NCBI RefSeq assembly: GCF_001612945.1
Contig: NZ_BDBK01000012.1
Location: forward strand, 558,001-622,000
DNA from: Nocardia inohanensis NBRC 100128
GTDB lineage: Bacteria > Actinomycetota > Actinomycetes > Mycobacteriales > Mycobacteriaceae
Direction: 5' to 3'
Length of the DNA stretch: 64,000 nt
Shown here one piece after another: positions 48,920 to 59,184 of the stretch. Each line of letters starts with the position of its first letter. Within the stretch, counting starts at the first letter, position 1. The position numbers and the translations under genes are program-made. The notes under the pieces are model-generated. The model saw nothing but the letters and a program-made list of their open reading frames with translations. It ran no database searches and had not been told where the DNA came from.

Positions 48920-49341
48920 GTGCCTTTCCTGTCCTGTCGCGGTGCGGAGGACGAGCGAGCCCATGCACCCCACGTCCGAATCGACGTCGAGCAGAACAGA
49001 ATTGCCCCCGGTCACATCCCCATTGATAGAACCCGACTGCCGCGTCTTCGCGGTCCCGTTCGGCGTGTGTGCGCAGATCGCCACCTTGCGATCGGATGCC
49101 CCTGCATCGTCCTCCTGCACCTCCGACGGTATCAACCCAAGCGCTTGCTTGGTAGGGAGTGTGCGAAACCCAACATTCGCGCATATAGCCCGGGCGTCAA
49201 GCGATTCCCCGTCCTAAGATGCGGAAACCTCTTGCGCCGTTGGCAAACCAGACAGACGGTATTTGCCGACCGAACGCCACCGGCACTGTTACGGTGTACA
49301 CGCGCTAGCTGACGTGTAACTGCGATCGCTCGGAGTCGCAC
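48920..49341. other. 422-nt divergent intergenic region
   Basis: Between the acyltransferase and the polytopic membrane protein genes. The palindrome at 49137-49152 is in the middle. Other frames are shadows. The right 120 nt are relatively AT-rich (GTTACGGTGTACAC), a plausible promoter zone. Confidence 0.45.
49137..49152. promoter_or_regulatory. inverted repeat CCAAGC-N4-GCTTGG (TetR-type operator candidate)
   Basis: Perfect 6-bp arms around GCTT, containing the palindrome AAGCGCTT. The layout matches fatty-acid-responsive TetR operators. The nearest genes are an acyltransferase and a membrane protein; the binding regulator is not in the immediate area. Confidence 0.45.
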
Positions 49342-50661
49342 ATGCCGCGGTATCGTGCCGCCGTCGAAACTCGATACCGGGACGCCGTACAAACCGCGGC
49401 GGCCTTCCTGGCCGCCACCGTCGCGGGCCTGGCGCTCATGGTGCCCTTCGATTTCCGATGCATCTCCACGGCCGGTTCACTGCAAACCACCCTGCTCATC
49501 TTCAATGTGCCCCGGGCCAGCGCGGCGGGTGCGCTCGTCGCCGTCGTCACCGCGGTCATCGTCGGCATGTTCGGCATTCGCGCCGCCTGGGGCACGGCGC
49601 TGAGCGCGGCCGCGGTGGTGCTGGCCGACCATCTGGTCGTGCACACCCCGGTCGGCGGGACACTGGCCTCGGCCAACTTCGTCGACTCCATCTTCGCCGG
49701 CATCCTGCTCGGCGCGGCCGGTGCGGCGGCGCTGAAACGCGGTGAGTCCGGCGCGACGCTCACCTGGCCCGCCGCCGGCTTCCTGCTCGGCGGCATCGGC
49801 AGCACCCTGCTCGGCAGCGTGGTGGAAAACGCTGTCGGACAGAGTGATACGCACTCGGTGCTGGATCGCGCCTTCGTCGACATGCCGCCGGTCTGGTTGA
49901 TCGCGGCGGCGACCGTCGCGGTCGCGGCGAGCCTCGTGGTGTGCCGCACGCTCGGGCCCGCGCCGCACACCACCGCGGTCGATCTGCCGTTCGGGCCGAT
50001 CTTCGCCGCCGCCATCCTCATCACCGCCGTCGCCGGGGTCTCGGAGTGGCTGACCCGGCGGGCCGAGGGGCTCGGCGACGTCGGCATCGCCGTACTGGTC
50101 ACCGTCGCGGCGGCCCTGCTCGCCGCCCTGCTGCTGCCCCGCCGCGACGGCACCCTGGTGCTGCTCATGGTCGCCACCGGCGCGACCGCCACCACCATCA
50201 CCGCCAGTCCCCCACCGCCGTGGATACTGCCGGCGGGGCTCGCCGTCATCGGCGCCGGACTGTACGCCGGTCATCGCCGCCCGGCACCGCTCGCGGCAGG
50301 GGGCGCGATCATCGTGCTCGCGGTCTTCGCGGTCTTCACCGCCGGTGCGGCAGCAGAGAATTCGACCGTCGCGATCCTGGGGAGCCTGGTCCTGTGCGCC
50401 ATCTCCGGGTATTGCTTCGGTTCGGCACTGCCCTCGATCGCGGCGGGCACCGTACTGGCGCTAGCCGTGCAGTTCGTGCCGTCGGCGCTGGCCGCACTGC
50501 GGGATCGGCCGCTCAGCCTGCCCTGGAGTTCCGATATGTGGTCGTGTGGGTCCGAGGCGCCCGACACCTATGTCCCGGGTTGGACGGCCGTCGCCATTGC
50601 GCTCGGATGCGTGCTGGCCATCGTGCCGCTGTGGAAAAAGCGGCCCGCTTCGGGCCGCTGA
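49342..50661 (+). CDS. polytopic membrane protein of unknown function
   Basis: 439 residues with about 12 predicted membrane helices in two blocks of six, for example VAGLALMVPFDFRCISTAGS, LIFNVPRASAAGALVAVVTA, LLGAAGAAALKRGESGATLT and VLALAVQFVPSALAALRDRP. I do not recognise a family; the two-block layout and cytosolic loops resemble FUSC- or flippase-like proteins only superficially. The last residues (WKKRPASGR) are encoded by a hairpin. Nothing adjacent suggests a substrate. Confidence 0.6.
   Translation: MPRYRAAVETRYRDAVQTAAAFLAATVAGLALMVPFDFRCISTAGSLQTTLLIFNVPRASAAGALVAVVTAVIVGMFGIRAAWGTALSAAAVVLADHLVVHTPVGGTLASANFVDSIFAGILLGAAGAAALKRGESGATLTWPAAGFLLGGIGSTLLGSVVENAVGQSDTHSVLDRAFVDMPPVWLIAAATVAVAASLVVCRTLGPAPHTTAVDLPFGPIFAAAILITAVAGVSEWLTRRAEGLGDVGIAVLVTVAAALLAALLLPRRDGTLVLLMVATGATATTITASPPPPWILPAGLAVIGAGLYAGHRRPAPLAAGGAIIVLAVFAVFTAGAAAENSTVAILGSLVLCAISGYCFGSALPSIAAGTVLALAVQFVPSALAALRDRPLSLPWSSDMWSCGSEAPDTYVPGWTAVAIALGCVLAIVPLWKKRPASGR
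50639..50659 (+). terminator. hairpin overlapping the end of the membrane protein gene
   Basis: AGCGGCCC and GGGCCGCT (8 bp) enclose a 5-nt loop, and the hairpin covers the last codons and the first base of the stop codon. A T-rich stretch (CCGGTTTTTCGACC) follows about 16 nt later. Probably the transcript end. Confidence 0.5.
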
Positions 50662-50773
50662 TCCTCCTTGCCGGTTTTTCGACCGACGCTGAATTGGCTG
50701 AAGTTCTCCGACACCCCCGGAATCTCATGTTTAGATGCGCATATCGGCGTATACGAATGCCGGAGCTGCTCCG

Positions 50774-51541
50774 TCAGTCCTGACCGCGCCGTTCGAACAA
50801 CGCACCCGCCGCCAGATAGCCGAGCAAGGCGACGCTCACCCACCAGGCCACCGCGATCCAGGCGCTGTCCCCTATCGGCGTATCCATCAGCAGCCCGCGC
50901 AGCGTCTCGGTCACCGAGGTCACCGGCTGATGTTCGGCGAAGCCGCGTAGCCAGCTCGGCATGGTCTCCGCGGGCACGAAAGCGCTACTGACATAGGGCA
51001 GAAACATGAAGATGAACATGAAACCGTTGGCGGCCTCCGGATTCGGCGCGAGCACGCCCAGCGCGGCGGCCACCCAGGACAACGCCAGAATGAACAGCGC
51101 CAGCACCGCGATCGCGCCCAGCCAGCGCAGCGGATCCGCGGTCGGCCGGAAGCCGAGCGCCACCGCCACCAGCACCACCAGGCCGGTGGTGAGCAGATTG
51201 CGCAGCAGGCTCTCCAGTACGTGACCGGCGAGCACGGCCGAGCGGGAGACCGGCATGGCCCGGAAGCGGTCGACGATGCCGTTGTGCAGATCGGTCGCCA
51301 CGCTCACCGCGGTCGCACCCGATCCGAAACCCGCGCACAGCAACAGGATTCCGGGCACCACGTAGTCGATGTACGCGCCGTCCACCCGCATGGCGCCACC
51401 GAACACGTAGACGAACATGAGCAGGATGGTGATCGGCACCGCGATCGTCATGATCATGGTGTCCGGACTGCGCAGGGCGTGCCGCAGATTACGGCCCACC
51501 ATGGTGGCCGAGTCCTCGGCCGCACGGACCAGAGTGTTCAT
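50774..51541 (-). CDS. ABC-2 type transporter permease (DrrB-like)
   Basis: 255 residues with six hydrophobic segments; the ABC-2 motif region is MTIAVPITILLMFVYVFGGA, with the periplasmic loop and the later VLAGHVLESLLRNLLTTGLV. Start ATG 51541 overlaps the ATPase stop by 4 nt. With the ATPase it makes a two-gene exporter of the daunorubicin-resistance (DrrAB) type, and together they form an operon repressed by the divergent TetR gene. Confidence 0.9.
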   Translation of the reverse strand: MNTLVRAAEDSATMVGRNLRHALRSPDTMIMTIAVPITILLMFVYVFGGAMRVDGAYIDYVVPGILLLCAGFGSGATAVSVATDLHNGIVDRFRAMPVSRSAVLAGHVLESLLRNLLTTGLVVLVAVALGFRPTADPLRWLGAIAVLALFILALSWVAAALGVLAPNPEAANGFMFIFMFLPYVSSAFVPAETMPSWLRGFAEHQPVTSVTETLRGLLMDTPIGDSAWIAVAWWVSVALLGYLAAGALFERRGQD

Positions 51542-52491
51542 CGCTGAGCGCCTTTCGCGGCGGATCCGGTCAGGGCGAAGAAGACATCGTCCAGATCCGG
51601 GGTGTGGATGGCCAGTTGATCGACCTTGACCGCGTGATCGTCGAAACGGTCCAGCAGAGCGCGCAATTCGGTGATGCTGCCGTCCGAGGGCACTTGCAGG
51701 GCCAGCTGTTCGGCATCCACCTCGGCGACCGGCACCATGCGCGCCGCGGCCGCCAGCCCGTGTTCGTCGGCGAACCGCAGCCGGATATGCCCGCCGGGCA
51801 CCAGCGTTTTCAGCTCGTCGGCCCTGCCTTCGGCCACGATGCGGCCGTCGTCGATCACCGCGATGCGGTCGGCGAGCTGATCGGCCTCTTCCAGGTACTG
51901 GGTGGTGAGGAAGATGGTCACGCCGTCCGCCACCAAGCGCCGGATCACCGTCCAGAGTTCGCGGCGGCTGCGCGGGTCAAGCCCGGTGGTGGGCTCGTCC
52001 AGGAAAACGATGCGCGGGCCGCCCATCAGGCTCATGGCCAGGTCGAGGCGACGGCGCATGCCACCCGAGTACGCGCCCGCCCGTTTGCCCGCCGCCTCGA
52101 CCAGGTCGAACTGTTCCAGCAGCCGGGTTGTGCGCGCGGCGATTTCGCGGGCGCCCAGGTGCAGCAGGCGGCCCATCAACCGTAGGTTCTCCGCGCCCGT
52201 GAGCACCTCGTCCACCGCCGAGAACTGCCCGGTCACCCCGATGAGCCCGCGCACCGCCTCGGGTTCGCGGCGCAGGTCGTGCCCGCCGACCCGCAACTCC
52301 CCCGCGTCCGGCCGCCCGAGCGTGGTGAGAATGCGCACCACCGTGGTCTTGCCCGCGCCGTTCGGCCCGAGTAGCGAAAACACTGTTCCGGCAGGCACAT
52401 TCAGGTCGATGCCACGCAGCACCTGATGCTCGCCGAAGGATTTGGTCAGCCCGGCCACTTCGATGGCAGGGGAAATTCCGGAAGTCGTCAT
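51538..52491 (-). CDS. ABC transporter ATP-binding protein (DrrA-like)
   Basis: 317 residues from ATG 52491; the frame runs longer upstream but this ATG lies near the operator, and the family starts here (AIEVAGLTKSFGEHQVLRGI). Walker A is LLGPNGAGKTTVV, the signature AGAYSGGMRRRLDL, Walker B GPRIVFLDEPTTGLD. The C-terminal 90 residues are the DrrA-type regulatory domain. It powers the permease encoded next, exporting an unknown drug-like or lipid substrate. The palindromic operator lies 15-59 nt before its start. Confidence 0.93.
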   Translation of the reverse strand: MTTSGISPAIEVAGLTKSFGEHQVLRGIDLNVPAGTVFSLLGPNGAGKTTVVRILTTLGRPDAGELRVGGHDLRREPEAVRGLIGVTGQFSAVDEVLTGAENLRLMGRLLHLGAREIAARTTRLLEQFDLVEAAGKRAGAYSGGMRRRLDLAMSLMGGPRIVFLDEPTTGLDPRSRRELWTVIRRLVADGVTIFLTTQYLEEADQLADRIAVIDDGRIVAEGRADELKTLVPGGHIRLRFADEHGLAAAARMVPVAEVDAEQLALQVPSDGSITELRALLDRFDDHAVKVDQLAIHTPDLDDVFFALTGSAAKGAQR

Positions 52492-52505
52492 GGGAACCCC
52501 GATCA

Positions 52506-52550
52506 GAAACTGTGTATGAACTACACTCGGTGTATAGTCTACACAGTTTC
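52506..52550. promoter_or_regulatory. 45-bp near-perfect palindromic operator for the TetR regulator
   Basis: Symmetry is centred at C528: outer arms GAAACTGTGTA and TACACAGTTTC (11 bp, perfect), inner arms TACAC and GTGTA around TCG, with a non-matching TGAAC/TAGTC pair in between. GTGTA-N5-TACAC repeats within it. It fills the space between the ABC and TetR starts, as for a TetR protein that represses both. Size would allow two dimers. Confidence 0.75.
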
Positions 52551-52591
52551 CGGGATGGCGCAAGATGTAAGCAACGAAGACAGGAGGCCGT

Positions 52592-53329
52592 ATGGGCAAT
52601 CGCGACGATGTGAGCGTCCTACCCAAGTCGGTGAAGCTGCTCTGGGATCTCGACGGCGCCGGCACCCGCGGACCGAAACGCGGGTTGAGCCTGGACCAGA
52701 TCCTGGCCGCCGCCATCACCGTCGCCGACACGGAAGGCTATGCGGCCCTGTCCATGAGCCGCGTCGCCAAACAACTCGGCTTCACCACGATGTCGCTGTA
52801 CCGCTACGTGGACAGCAAGGAAACCCTGCTGGAGCTCCTGCTAGACCGCGCCATCGGCCCCGCCCCCACCCTGCCCACCGGCCAGGGCTGGCGCGCCGCC
52901 CTGGAAGCCTGGGCCTGGGCCGAGTTCCACGCCATTCGCGTCCACGACTGGTGGCTCGACATCGCCATGACCGGCCCCCCGACCGGCCCCAACAACATGG
53001 ACTGGCTCGAAGCCGGCCTCGGCGCCCTGACCGAGGTCCCCATCCCCGAACCCCAACGGCTCCAACTCGTGGTCAACCTCTCCCTCTACGTCATCGGCCG
53101 CACCCGCTTCCTGCGCGAAATGACCAAGCGCGCCAAGGAAGAGAAGGACTACACCGCCGTCCTGCTCCAGGTCCTCGACCCCGCGCGCTACCCCGCCATC
53201 AGCAGCGCCCTCGCCAACCGCGCCTTCGACGACGACGAAATGCATTGGGACGAAGCAGATTTCCGCTTCGCCCTGGACCGCCTGCTCGACGGCTACGAGC
53301 GCTACATCGAATCCGCCACGGTCGGCTGA
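52592..53329 (+). CDS. TetR-family transcriptional repressor
   Basis: 245 residues from ATG 52592, preceded by AGGAGG. Residues about 32-80 form the TetR helix-turn-helix (LSLDQILAAAITVADTEGYA, then ALSMSRVAKQLGFTTMSLYR, YVDSKETLLELLLDRAI). The C-terminal domain contains the WxxWAWAEFHAIRVHDWW region of the large TetR_C_1-like group known from drug-efflux control. It diverges from the DrrAB-type operon and lies 42 nt from the palindrome, so it should repress both. Confidence 0.92.
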   Translation: MGNRDDVSVLPKSVKLLWDLDGAGTRGPKRGLSLDQILAAAITVADTEGYAALSMSRVAKQLGFTTMSLYRYVDSKETLLELLLDRAIGPAPTLPTGQGWRAALEAWAWAEFHAIRVHDWWLDIAMTGPPTGPNNMDWLEAGLGALTEVPIPEPQRLQLVVNLSLYVIGRTRFLREMTKRAKEEKDYTAVLLQVLDPARYPAISSALANRAFDDDEMHWDEADFRFALDRLLDGYERYIESATVG

Positions 53330-53400
53330 ACAACTCCGGCGCGGGTCCAGGTCGGCGCGCGTGTTCGTGATCGTCGCCGGGTCCGCGGGCGGTCAAACGC

Positions 53401-53444
53401 CGAGCGCCCGGCACATCCGGTCGAGCCGGAGTGCCGGGCGCTCG
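53401..53444. terminator. strong hairpin terminator between tetR and der
   Basis: Arms CGAGCGCCCGGCAC and GTGCCGGGCGCTCG (14 bp, perfect) followed inward, after a single bulged A, by TCCGG/CCGGA. It is 71 nt after the tetR stop and 19 nt from the der stop, and serves both convergent genes. Confidence 0.8.
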
Positions 53445-53463
53445 GGGGATCCGAGGGGTCGGA

Positions 53464-54875
<1,412 letters not shown>

Positions 54876-54879
<4 letters not shown>

Positions 54880-55613
54880 TGCCCGCCTCCTGCCGAAATC
54901 CGCTGCGCAACCACGCGATACAGCTCGTCGATGGTCTCGTCCTTGGTCAGTTCGCTGGTGTCCACCAGAATCGCGTCCTCGGCGGGGCGCAGCGGCGACA
55001 CCTTGCGGGTCGAGTCCAGATTGTCGCGGCGCTGCACATCGGCCAGCACGGCTTCGTAATCGTCGCCGCGGCCCTCGGCGATGTTCTGGGCGTTGCGGCG
55101 GAACGCGCGCGCCTCCGCGGACGCGGTCAGATAGATCTTCACATCCGCGTCCTGCAACACCACGGTGCCGATATCGCGGCCCTCGACCACGATCCGCCCG
55201 GCGGCGAACGCGATCTCGCGCTGCAAGGCCACCAGCTGCTCGCGCACCTCGGGCACCGCCGACACCGCCGACACCGCCTTGGTCACCTCGTTGCCGCGAA
55301 TCTCGCTGGACACGTCCTCACCGTCGAGCTCGATCACCTCGCGGCTCGGATCGGTGCCGATGGTCAGCGGCAATTCCTTGACCGCCACCACGATCGCGGC
55401 GGCATCGTCGAGGTCCACGCCACTGCGCAGCACGCGCAGGGTCGCGACCCGGTACATGGCGCCGGTATCGAGATAGCTGGCGCCGAGCCGGGTGGCGAGC
55501 AAGCGCGACACGCTCGACTTGCCGGTGCCCGACGGGCCGTCCATGGCGACGACCAGCTGCGCGGAACCGGTCAGCGCACCCGTCGTGTCGATCAAACTGT
55601 CCACACCATTCAC
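54876..55613 (-). CDS. cmk: cytidylate kinase
   Basis: 245 residues from a GTG that overlaps the rluB stop (GTGA). The P-loop is VVAMDGPSGTGKSSVSRLLA, the CMP-binding region YLDTGAMYR and the lid RRDNLDSTRKVSPL are conserved, as is VVEGRDIGTVVLQDADVKIY. The enzyme phosphorylates CMP and dCMP. The N-terminal 18 residues before the P-loop are longer than usual, so a start further in is possible. Confidence 0.95.
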
Positions 55614-57352
55614 AACGACACCGCCTCGTAGAGCTTCCCGATTTCGTCCCGGCCCAGCACCCGCAGCGTGCCCGGGCGCTGATCGCCGAGCGCGACCGGC
55701 CCGATGTGCGTACGCACCAGCGACTTCACCGGGTGATCGACCGCGGCGAGCAGGCGGCGCACGATGTGCTTGCGGCCCTCGTGCAGCACCACCTTCACCA
55801 GCGACTTGCCCTGGCCGACCTCGAGCACCACGAACTTGTCCACCTTGGCGGGACCGTCCTCGAGCTCGACGCCCTCCTTGAGCAGCTTGGTGACGTAGCG
55901 GGTGTTGACCTCGCCGTCGACCGTGGCCAGGTAGGTCTTGGAGACCTCGAAGGACGGATGCATCAGGCGGTGCGCCAGATCGCCGTCATTGGTGAGCAGC
56001 AGCAGGCCCTCGGTGTCGGCGTCCAGGCGGCCGACGTGGAACAGGCGCTGACCGGCGGCGATCCGCTCGGCCACGATGTCACCCACGCAGGGGCGGCCGT
56101 GCTCGTCGGACATGGTGGACTGCCAGCCCTTGGGCTTGTTCAGCGCCAGGTAGACCTGTTCGCCGCGGACCACGACACGCACGCCGTCGACGCGCACCAC
56201 CGCGTTCTCGGGGTCGATGCGCAGACCCTGCTCGCGCACGATCTTGCCGTCGACCTCGATCCGGCCGGCCTCGATCATCTCCTCGGCCGCGCGGCGCGAA
56301 GCCACACCGGCCTTGGCGAGCACCTTCTGCAACCGCTCGCCCTCGCCCCACGGCAGCTTCTTCGGACCCTGCTGCTCGCTCGGCTCCACGTACTGGTGCC
56401 GCGCCGGCTTGGCATTGCTGATCAGCACCGGACCCTGAACCTGCTTCTCCGGCTTGGCCTTCTTGCGGGACGGCGAGGTGGTCGGAGCCAGCGGCCGTCC
56501 GCCACCGATGCGTCCCCGGCTCGCATTGCGATCCTGCCCGAAACCCGTACGGTCCGAACCGAACCCGGTCCGCCCCTGACCGCCCCGGGCATCGCCGCCG
56601 CGAGACTGGTTGTCGCGCGCGGAGTTCCCGTACGAGGAGCCGCCGCGCGAAGCCGCGCCACCGCGCGAATCGCCGTAACCGGAGCCGCCTCGCGAGCCGG
56701 AGTTCCCGTAACCGCTTCCGCCGCGCGAACTTCCGGCACCGGCGCCACCGCGACCGGCGCCGTAGGAACCGGAGCCACCGCGCGAATCGCCATAACCCGA
56801 GCCGCCGCCGTAACCGGACCCGCCCCGCGAATCGCCGCCCCGGCCACCGCCGTACGAACCGGACCCGCCGCGCGAATCGCCACCGCGGCCGCCGCCGTAG
56901 CTCGATCCGCCACGGGAATCGCCGTAACCCGCGCCACCGCGCGAACCGGATCCACCACGGGAATCGCCATATCCGGATCCACCACGGCCACCGCCGTAGG
57001 ATCCACTGCCACCGCGCGAGTCGCTACCGCCACGGCCCGCGCCGTAGCTCGATCCGCCGCGCGAATCGCCGTAACCCGCGCCACCGCGCGAACCGGATCC
57101 ACCACGGGAATCGCCATATCCGGATCCACCACGGCCACCGCCGTAGGATCCACTGCCACCGCGCGAGTCGCTACCGCCACGGCCACCGCCGTAGCCGGCG
57201 CCGCCGCGCGAGTCGTTCGAATTTCCACCGCGTCCCTGCGCGGACCTGTCGGTCCGGCCGCGGGTGGGTCGCGAGCCGCCCTGCGGCTCGAATCCACGTT
57301 GTCTACGTTCCGGTGTGCCATCTCGGCGAGCGGGAGTATTCACGTTGTCCAA
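55610..57352 (-). CDS. RluB-type 23S rRNA pseudouridine synthase with long Gly/Ser/Arg repeat arm
   Basis: 580 residues, more than twice the usual length. The start is TTG 57352, directly after the scpB stop, or the GTG at 57343. Residues about 45-300 are an RGG/SRGG/GYGDSRGGSG repeat arm, probably disordered and RNA-binding. The enzyme proper begins near residue 335 with an S4 domain (RLQKVLAKAGVASRRAAEEM) and has the catalytic Asp in VGRLDADTEGLLLLTNDGDL, then LARRLMHPSFEVSKTYLATV-like sequence. It modifies a uridine in helix 89 or near the peptidyl transferase centre, by homology with RluB. It is coupled to scpB and cmk. The arm contains a 147-bp duplication. Confidence 0.93.
   Translation of the reverse strand: MDNVNTPARRDGTPERRQRGFEPQGGSRPTRGRTDRSAQGRGGNSNDSRGGAGYGGGRGGSDSRGGSGSYGGGRGGSGYGDSRGGSGSRGGAGYGDSRGGSSYGAGRGGSDSRGGSGSYGGGRGGSGYGDSRGGSGSRGGAGYGDSRGGSSYGGGRGGDSRGGSGSYGGGRGGDSRGGSGYGGGSGYGDSRGGSGSYGAGRGGAGAGSSRGGSGYGNSGSRGGSGYGDSRGGAASRGGSSYGNSARDNQSRGGDARGGQGRTGFGSDRTGFGQDRNASRGRIGGGRPLAPTTSPSRKKAKPEKQVQGPVLISNAKPARHQYVEPSEQQGPKKLPWGEGERLQKVLAKAGVASRRAAEEMIEAGRIEVDGKIVREQGLRIDPENAVVRVDGVRVVVRGEQVYLALNKPKGWQSTMSDEHGRPCVGDIVAERIAAGQRLFHVGRLDADTEGLLLLTNDGDLAHRLMHPSFEVSKTYLATVDGEVNTRYVTKLLKEGVELEDGPAKVDKFVVLEVGQGKSLVKVVLHEGRKHIVRRLLAAVDHPVKSLVRTHIGPVALGDQRPGTLRVLGRDEIGKLYEAVSL
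56894..57183. repeat. tandem 147-bp direct repeat inside the rluB Gly/Ser/Arg arm
   Basis: Two copies, 56894-57036 and 57041-57183, are offset by exactly 147 bp (49 codons) and differ at about two positions by eye. The offset is a multiple of three, so gain or loss of a copy keeps the frame. Shorter imperfect copies extend to about 56640. The repeat encodes the SRGGSGSYGGGRGGSGYGD type of sequence. Confidence 0.85.
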
Positions 57353-58216
57353 TCAATCTTCGGTGCCGAGGTCGATATCCGCCTCGGCGGGCTTTTTGAG
57401 CCTGGTGAACCGGGGGTCGGTCTCCAAGCTCTCGTTGATCTCGTCGATCAGGTCGACGCCCGGGAGCAAGGGCGCCAACGGCGGCAGATCCGCCAGGGAC
57501 GCGAGGCCGACCCGTTCCAGGAACAGTTCGGTGGTGTTGTACAAAGTGCCGTTGGTCTCCGGGTCCGTTCCGGCCTCCGTGATCAGCCCTCGCGCCAGCA
57601 AGGTCCTGATCACACCATCCACATTCACGCCGCGCACCGCGCTGACACGGGCTCGGGTAACCGGTTGACGGTACGCGATCACCGCCAGTGTTTCCAAAGC
57701 GGCCCGGGTCAGTTTCGACCGTGCGCCGTCCAACAGCATACGTTCCACGTAAGGGGCGTATTCACTCCGCGTGTAGTAACGCCAGCCGTCACCCACGAAT
57801 CTGAGATCCATGCCACTGCGGCGCACATTCAACTCCGCCGAGATCTCGCGCAGCACCTGCGTCACCCGCCGCGTCGTATCGTTCAGCGCCGCGGCCAGCA
57901 GTTCCGCCGGTGCGGGCGCGTCCACCACCAGCAGCATGGCCTCCAGCGCCGATCGGAAGTCGTGGTCGTCGAGCTGCTCGGATTCCTCGTCGTCCGCGCC
58001 GAACCCGGATCGGGCCGCCTCCCCCGCATCCGATTCCGCCTCGTCGGATTCGAACGCCAGCACGGCCGCGGCCGCGTCGGCATCCGCCATGATCACCTCC
58101 GGAACCGCGTCGATCCCGGCGGCAGTGATATCCGTCTCGGCCGGCCGGTCCGCGTCCCGCGGTGGGGCGGCGTCGTGGTCTTGCGGTGTGGCGCCGTCGT
58201 GCACTGCCTCGGTCAC
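57353..58216 (-). CDS. scpB: condensin kleisin-associated protein ScpB
   Basis: 287 residues from a GTG overlapping the scpA stop. The first 80 residues are an acidic, low-complexity extension (DAAPPRDADRPAETDITAAG). The rest has the two winged helices of ScpB (FRSALEAMLLVVDAPAPAEL, then SKLTRAALETLAVIAYRQPV and VNVDGVIRTLLARGLITEAG). It binds ScpA as a dimer and with SMC condenses the chromosome. The neighbours parA, scpA and rluB are the same as in mycobacteria. Confidence 0.93.
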   Translation of the reverse strand: MTEAVHDGATPQDHDAAPPRDADRPAETDITAAGIDAVPEVIMADADAAAAVLAFESDEAESDAGEAARSGFGADDEESEQLDDHDFRSALEAMLLVVDAPAPAELLAAALNDTTRRVTQVLREISAELNVRRSGMDLRFVGDGWRYYTRSEYAPYVERMLLDGARSKLTRAALETLAVIAYRQPVTRARVSAVRGVNVDGVIRTLLARGLITEAGTDPETNGTLYNTTELFLERVGLASLADLPPLAPLLPGVDLIDEINESLETDPRFTRLKKPAEADIDLGTED

Positions 58217-59184
58217 CCGTAATCCTCCTCAATCGTCACCGGCGCGGCGGGCTGATCCTCGAGTTCGCCGATCCAGCTGACCGACAGCGGGCCCAGCGGG
58301 TCGGGCTGCTCGAATTCGATCGTCTTGCCGCGATAGAGCTCGAGCAGCGCCAGGAAGCGGGCGACGATCTGAATCGGCGCATCGCAATCGGCGCAGAGTT
58401 CGTGGAAGGTCGTCCAGCCGCCCGCCCCACGGCTTTTCAGCAATTCCAGCACCAGCGCGGCCTGCTCGGCGATCGAGATCGAGTGGGCGTGGATGTGATC
58501 CAGGCCCACGCGCGGCGCCGGACGCGGCCGGAACGCCGCCGCGGCCACCTGCGCGAACGCGGCGGCGTCAACACCCAGCGTAACCTCGGGCAACAGTTCC
58601 AGATAGCGATCTTCCAGGGAGACCGCGCGCGGATACCGTTGCAGCGCCGCCGCCTCCAGTTCGGCGAGCAGCTCCGCCACCTGTTTGAAGGCGCGGTACT
58701 GGAGCAGCCGGGCGAAGAGCAGGTCGCGCGCCTCGAGCAGCTCCAGATCCTCTTCGTCGGTCACCTCGCCCGAGGGCAGCAGCCGGGCGGCCTTCAGGTC
58801 GAGCAGGGTGGCGGCGATGACCAGGAATTCGGTGGTCTGGTCCAGGATCTTGTCGGCGCGCAGCCCCTGTACTTCGGAGAGGCTCGCGGTCAATGCCTTG
58901 GTGTAGACGATGAATTCGTCGGTCACCTTGTGCAGGGCGATCTCGGTGACGTCGAGCCGGCGCTGGCTGATCAGTTGCAGCAGCAGGTCGAACGGACCTT
59001 GAAAGTTGCTGAGGTTCAGATGAAACTTGCCATCCTTGCCCGAATTGTCCGGTGTTTCAGCGGTATCGGCGGGTGCCGGCTCGCCCGCCGCCGCGATATC
59101 CGCGACCACGGCCCCCGCCTCGGGCACGCCGGTATCCGCCTCCGCCGATGCTGGCGCGGACGCTGCGTGTGAAGGATCGTTCAA
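58213..59184 (-). CDS. scpA: condensin kleisin ScpA
   Basis: 323 residues from a TTG overlapping the parA stop (TTGA). After an Ala-rich tail of about 50 residues the kleisin begins (FHLNLSNFQGPFDLLLQLIS, RRLDVTEIALHKVTDEFIVY), with the SMC-binding N-terminal helix and the C-terminal winged helix (TTFHELCADCDAPIQIVARF, LALLELYRGKTIEFEQPDPL). ScpA bridges the SMC heads and binds two ScpB. The start is set by overlap. Confidence 0.93.
   Translation of the reverse strand: MNDPSHAASAPASAEADTGVPEAGAVVADIAAAGEPAPADTAETPDNSGKDGKFHLNLSNFQGPFDLLLQLISQRRLDVTEIALHKVTDEFIVYTKALTASLSEVQGLRADKILDQTTEFLVIAATLLDLKAARLLPSGEVTDEEDLELLEARDLLFARLLQYRAFKQVAELLAELEAAALQRYPRAVSLEDRYLELLPEVTLGVDAAAFAQVAAAAFRPRPAPRVGLDHIHAHSISIAEQAALVLELLKSRGAGGWTTFHELCADCDAPIQIVARFLALLELYRGKTIEFEQPDPLGPLSVSWIGELEDQPAAPVTIEEDYG

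Noticed and set aside
56640..57200. CRISPR-like or satellite repeat array
   Set aside because: The repeats are in-frame coding sequence for Gly/Ser/Arg with no spacer structure; no cas genes.
55706..58222. Plus-strand frame of 838 codons opposite rluB and scpB, with Ala/Thr/Arg repeats
   Set aside because: Its repeats are the mirror of the RGG arm. The minus-strand frames carry S4, pseudouridine synthase and ScpB motifs.
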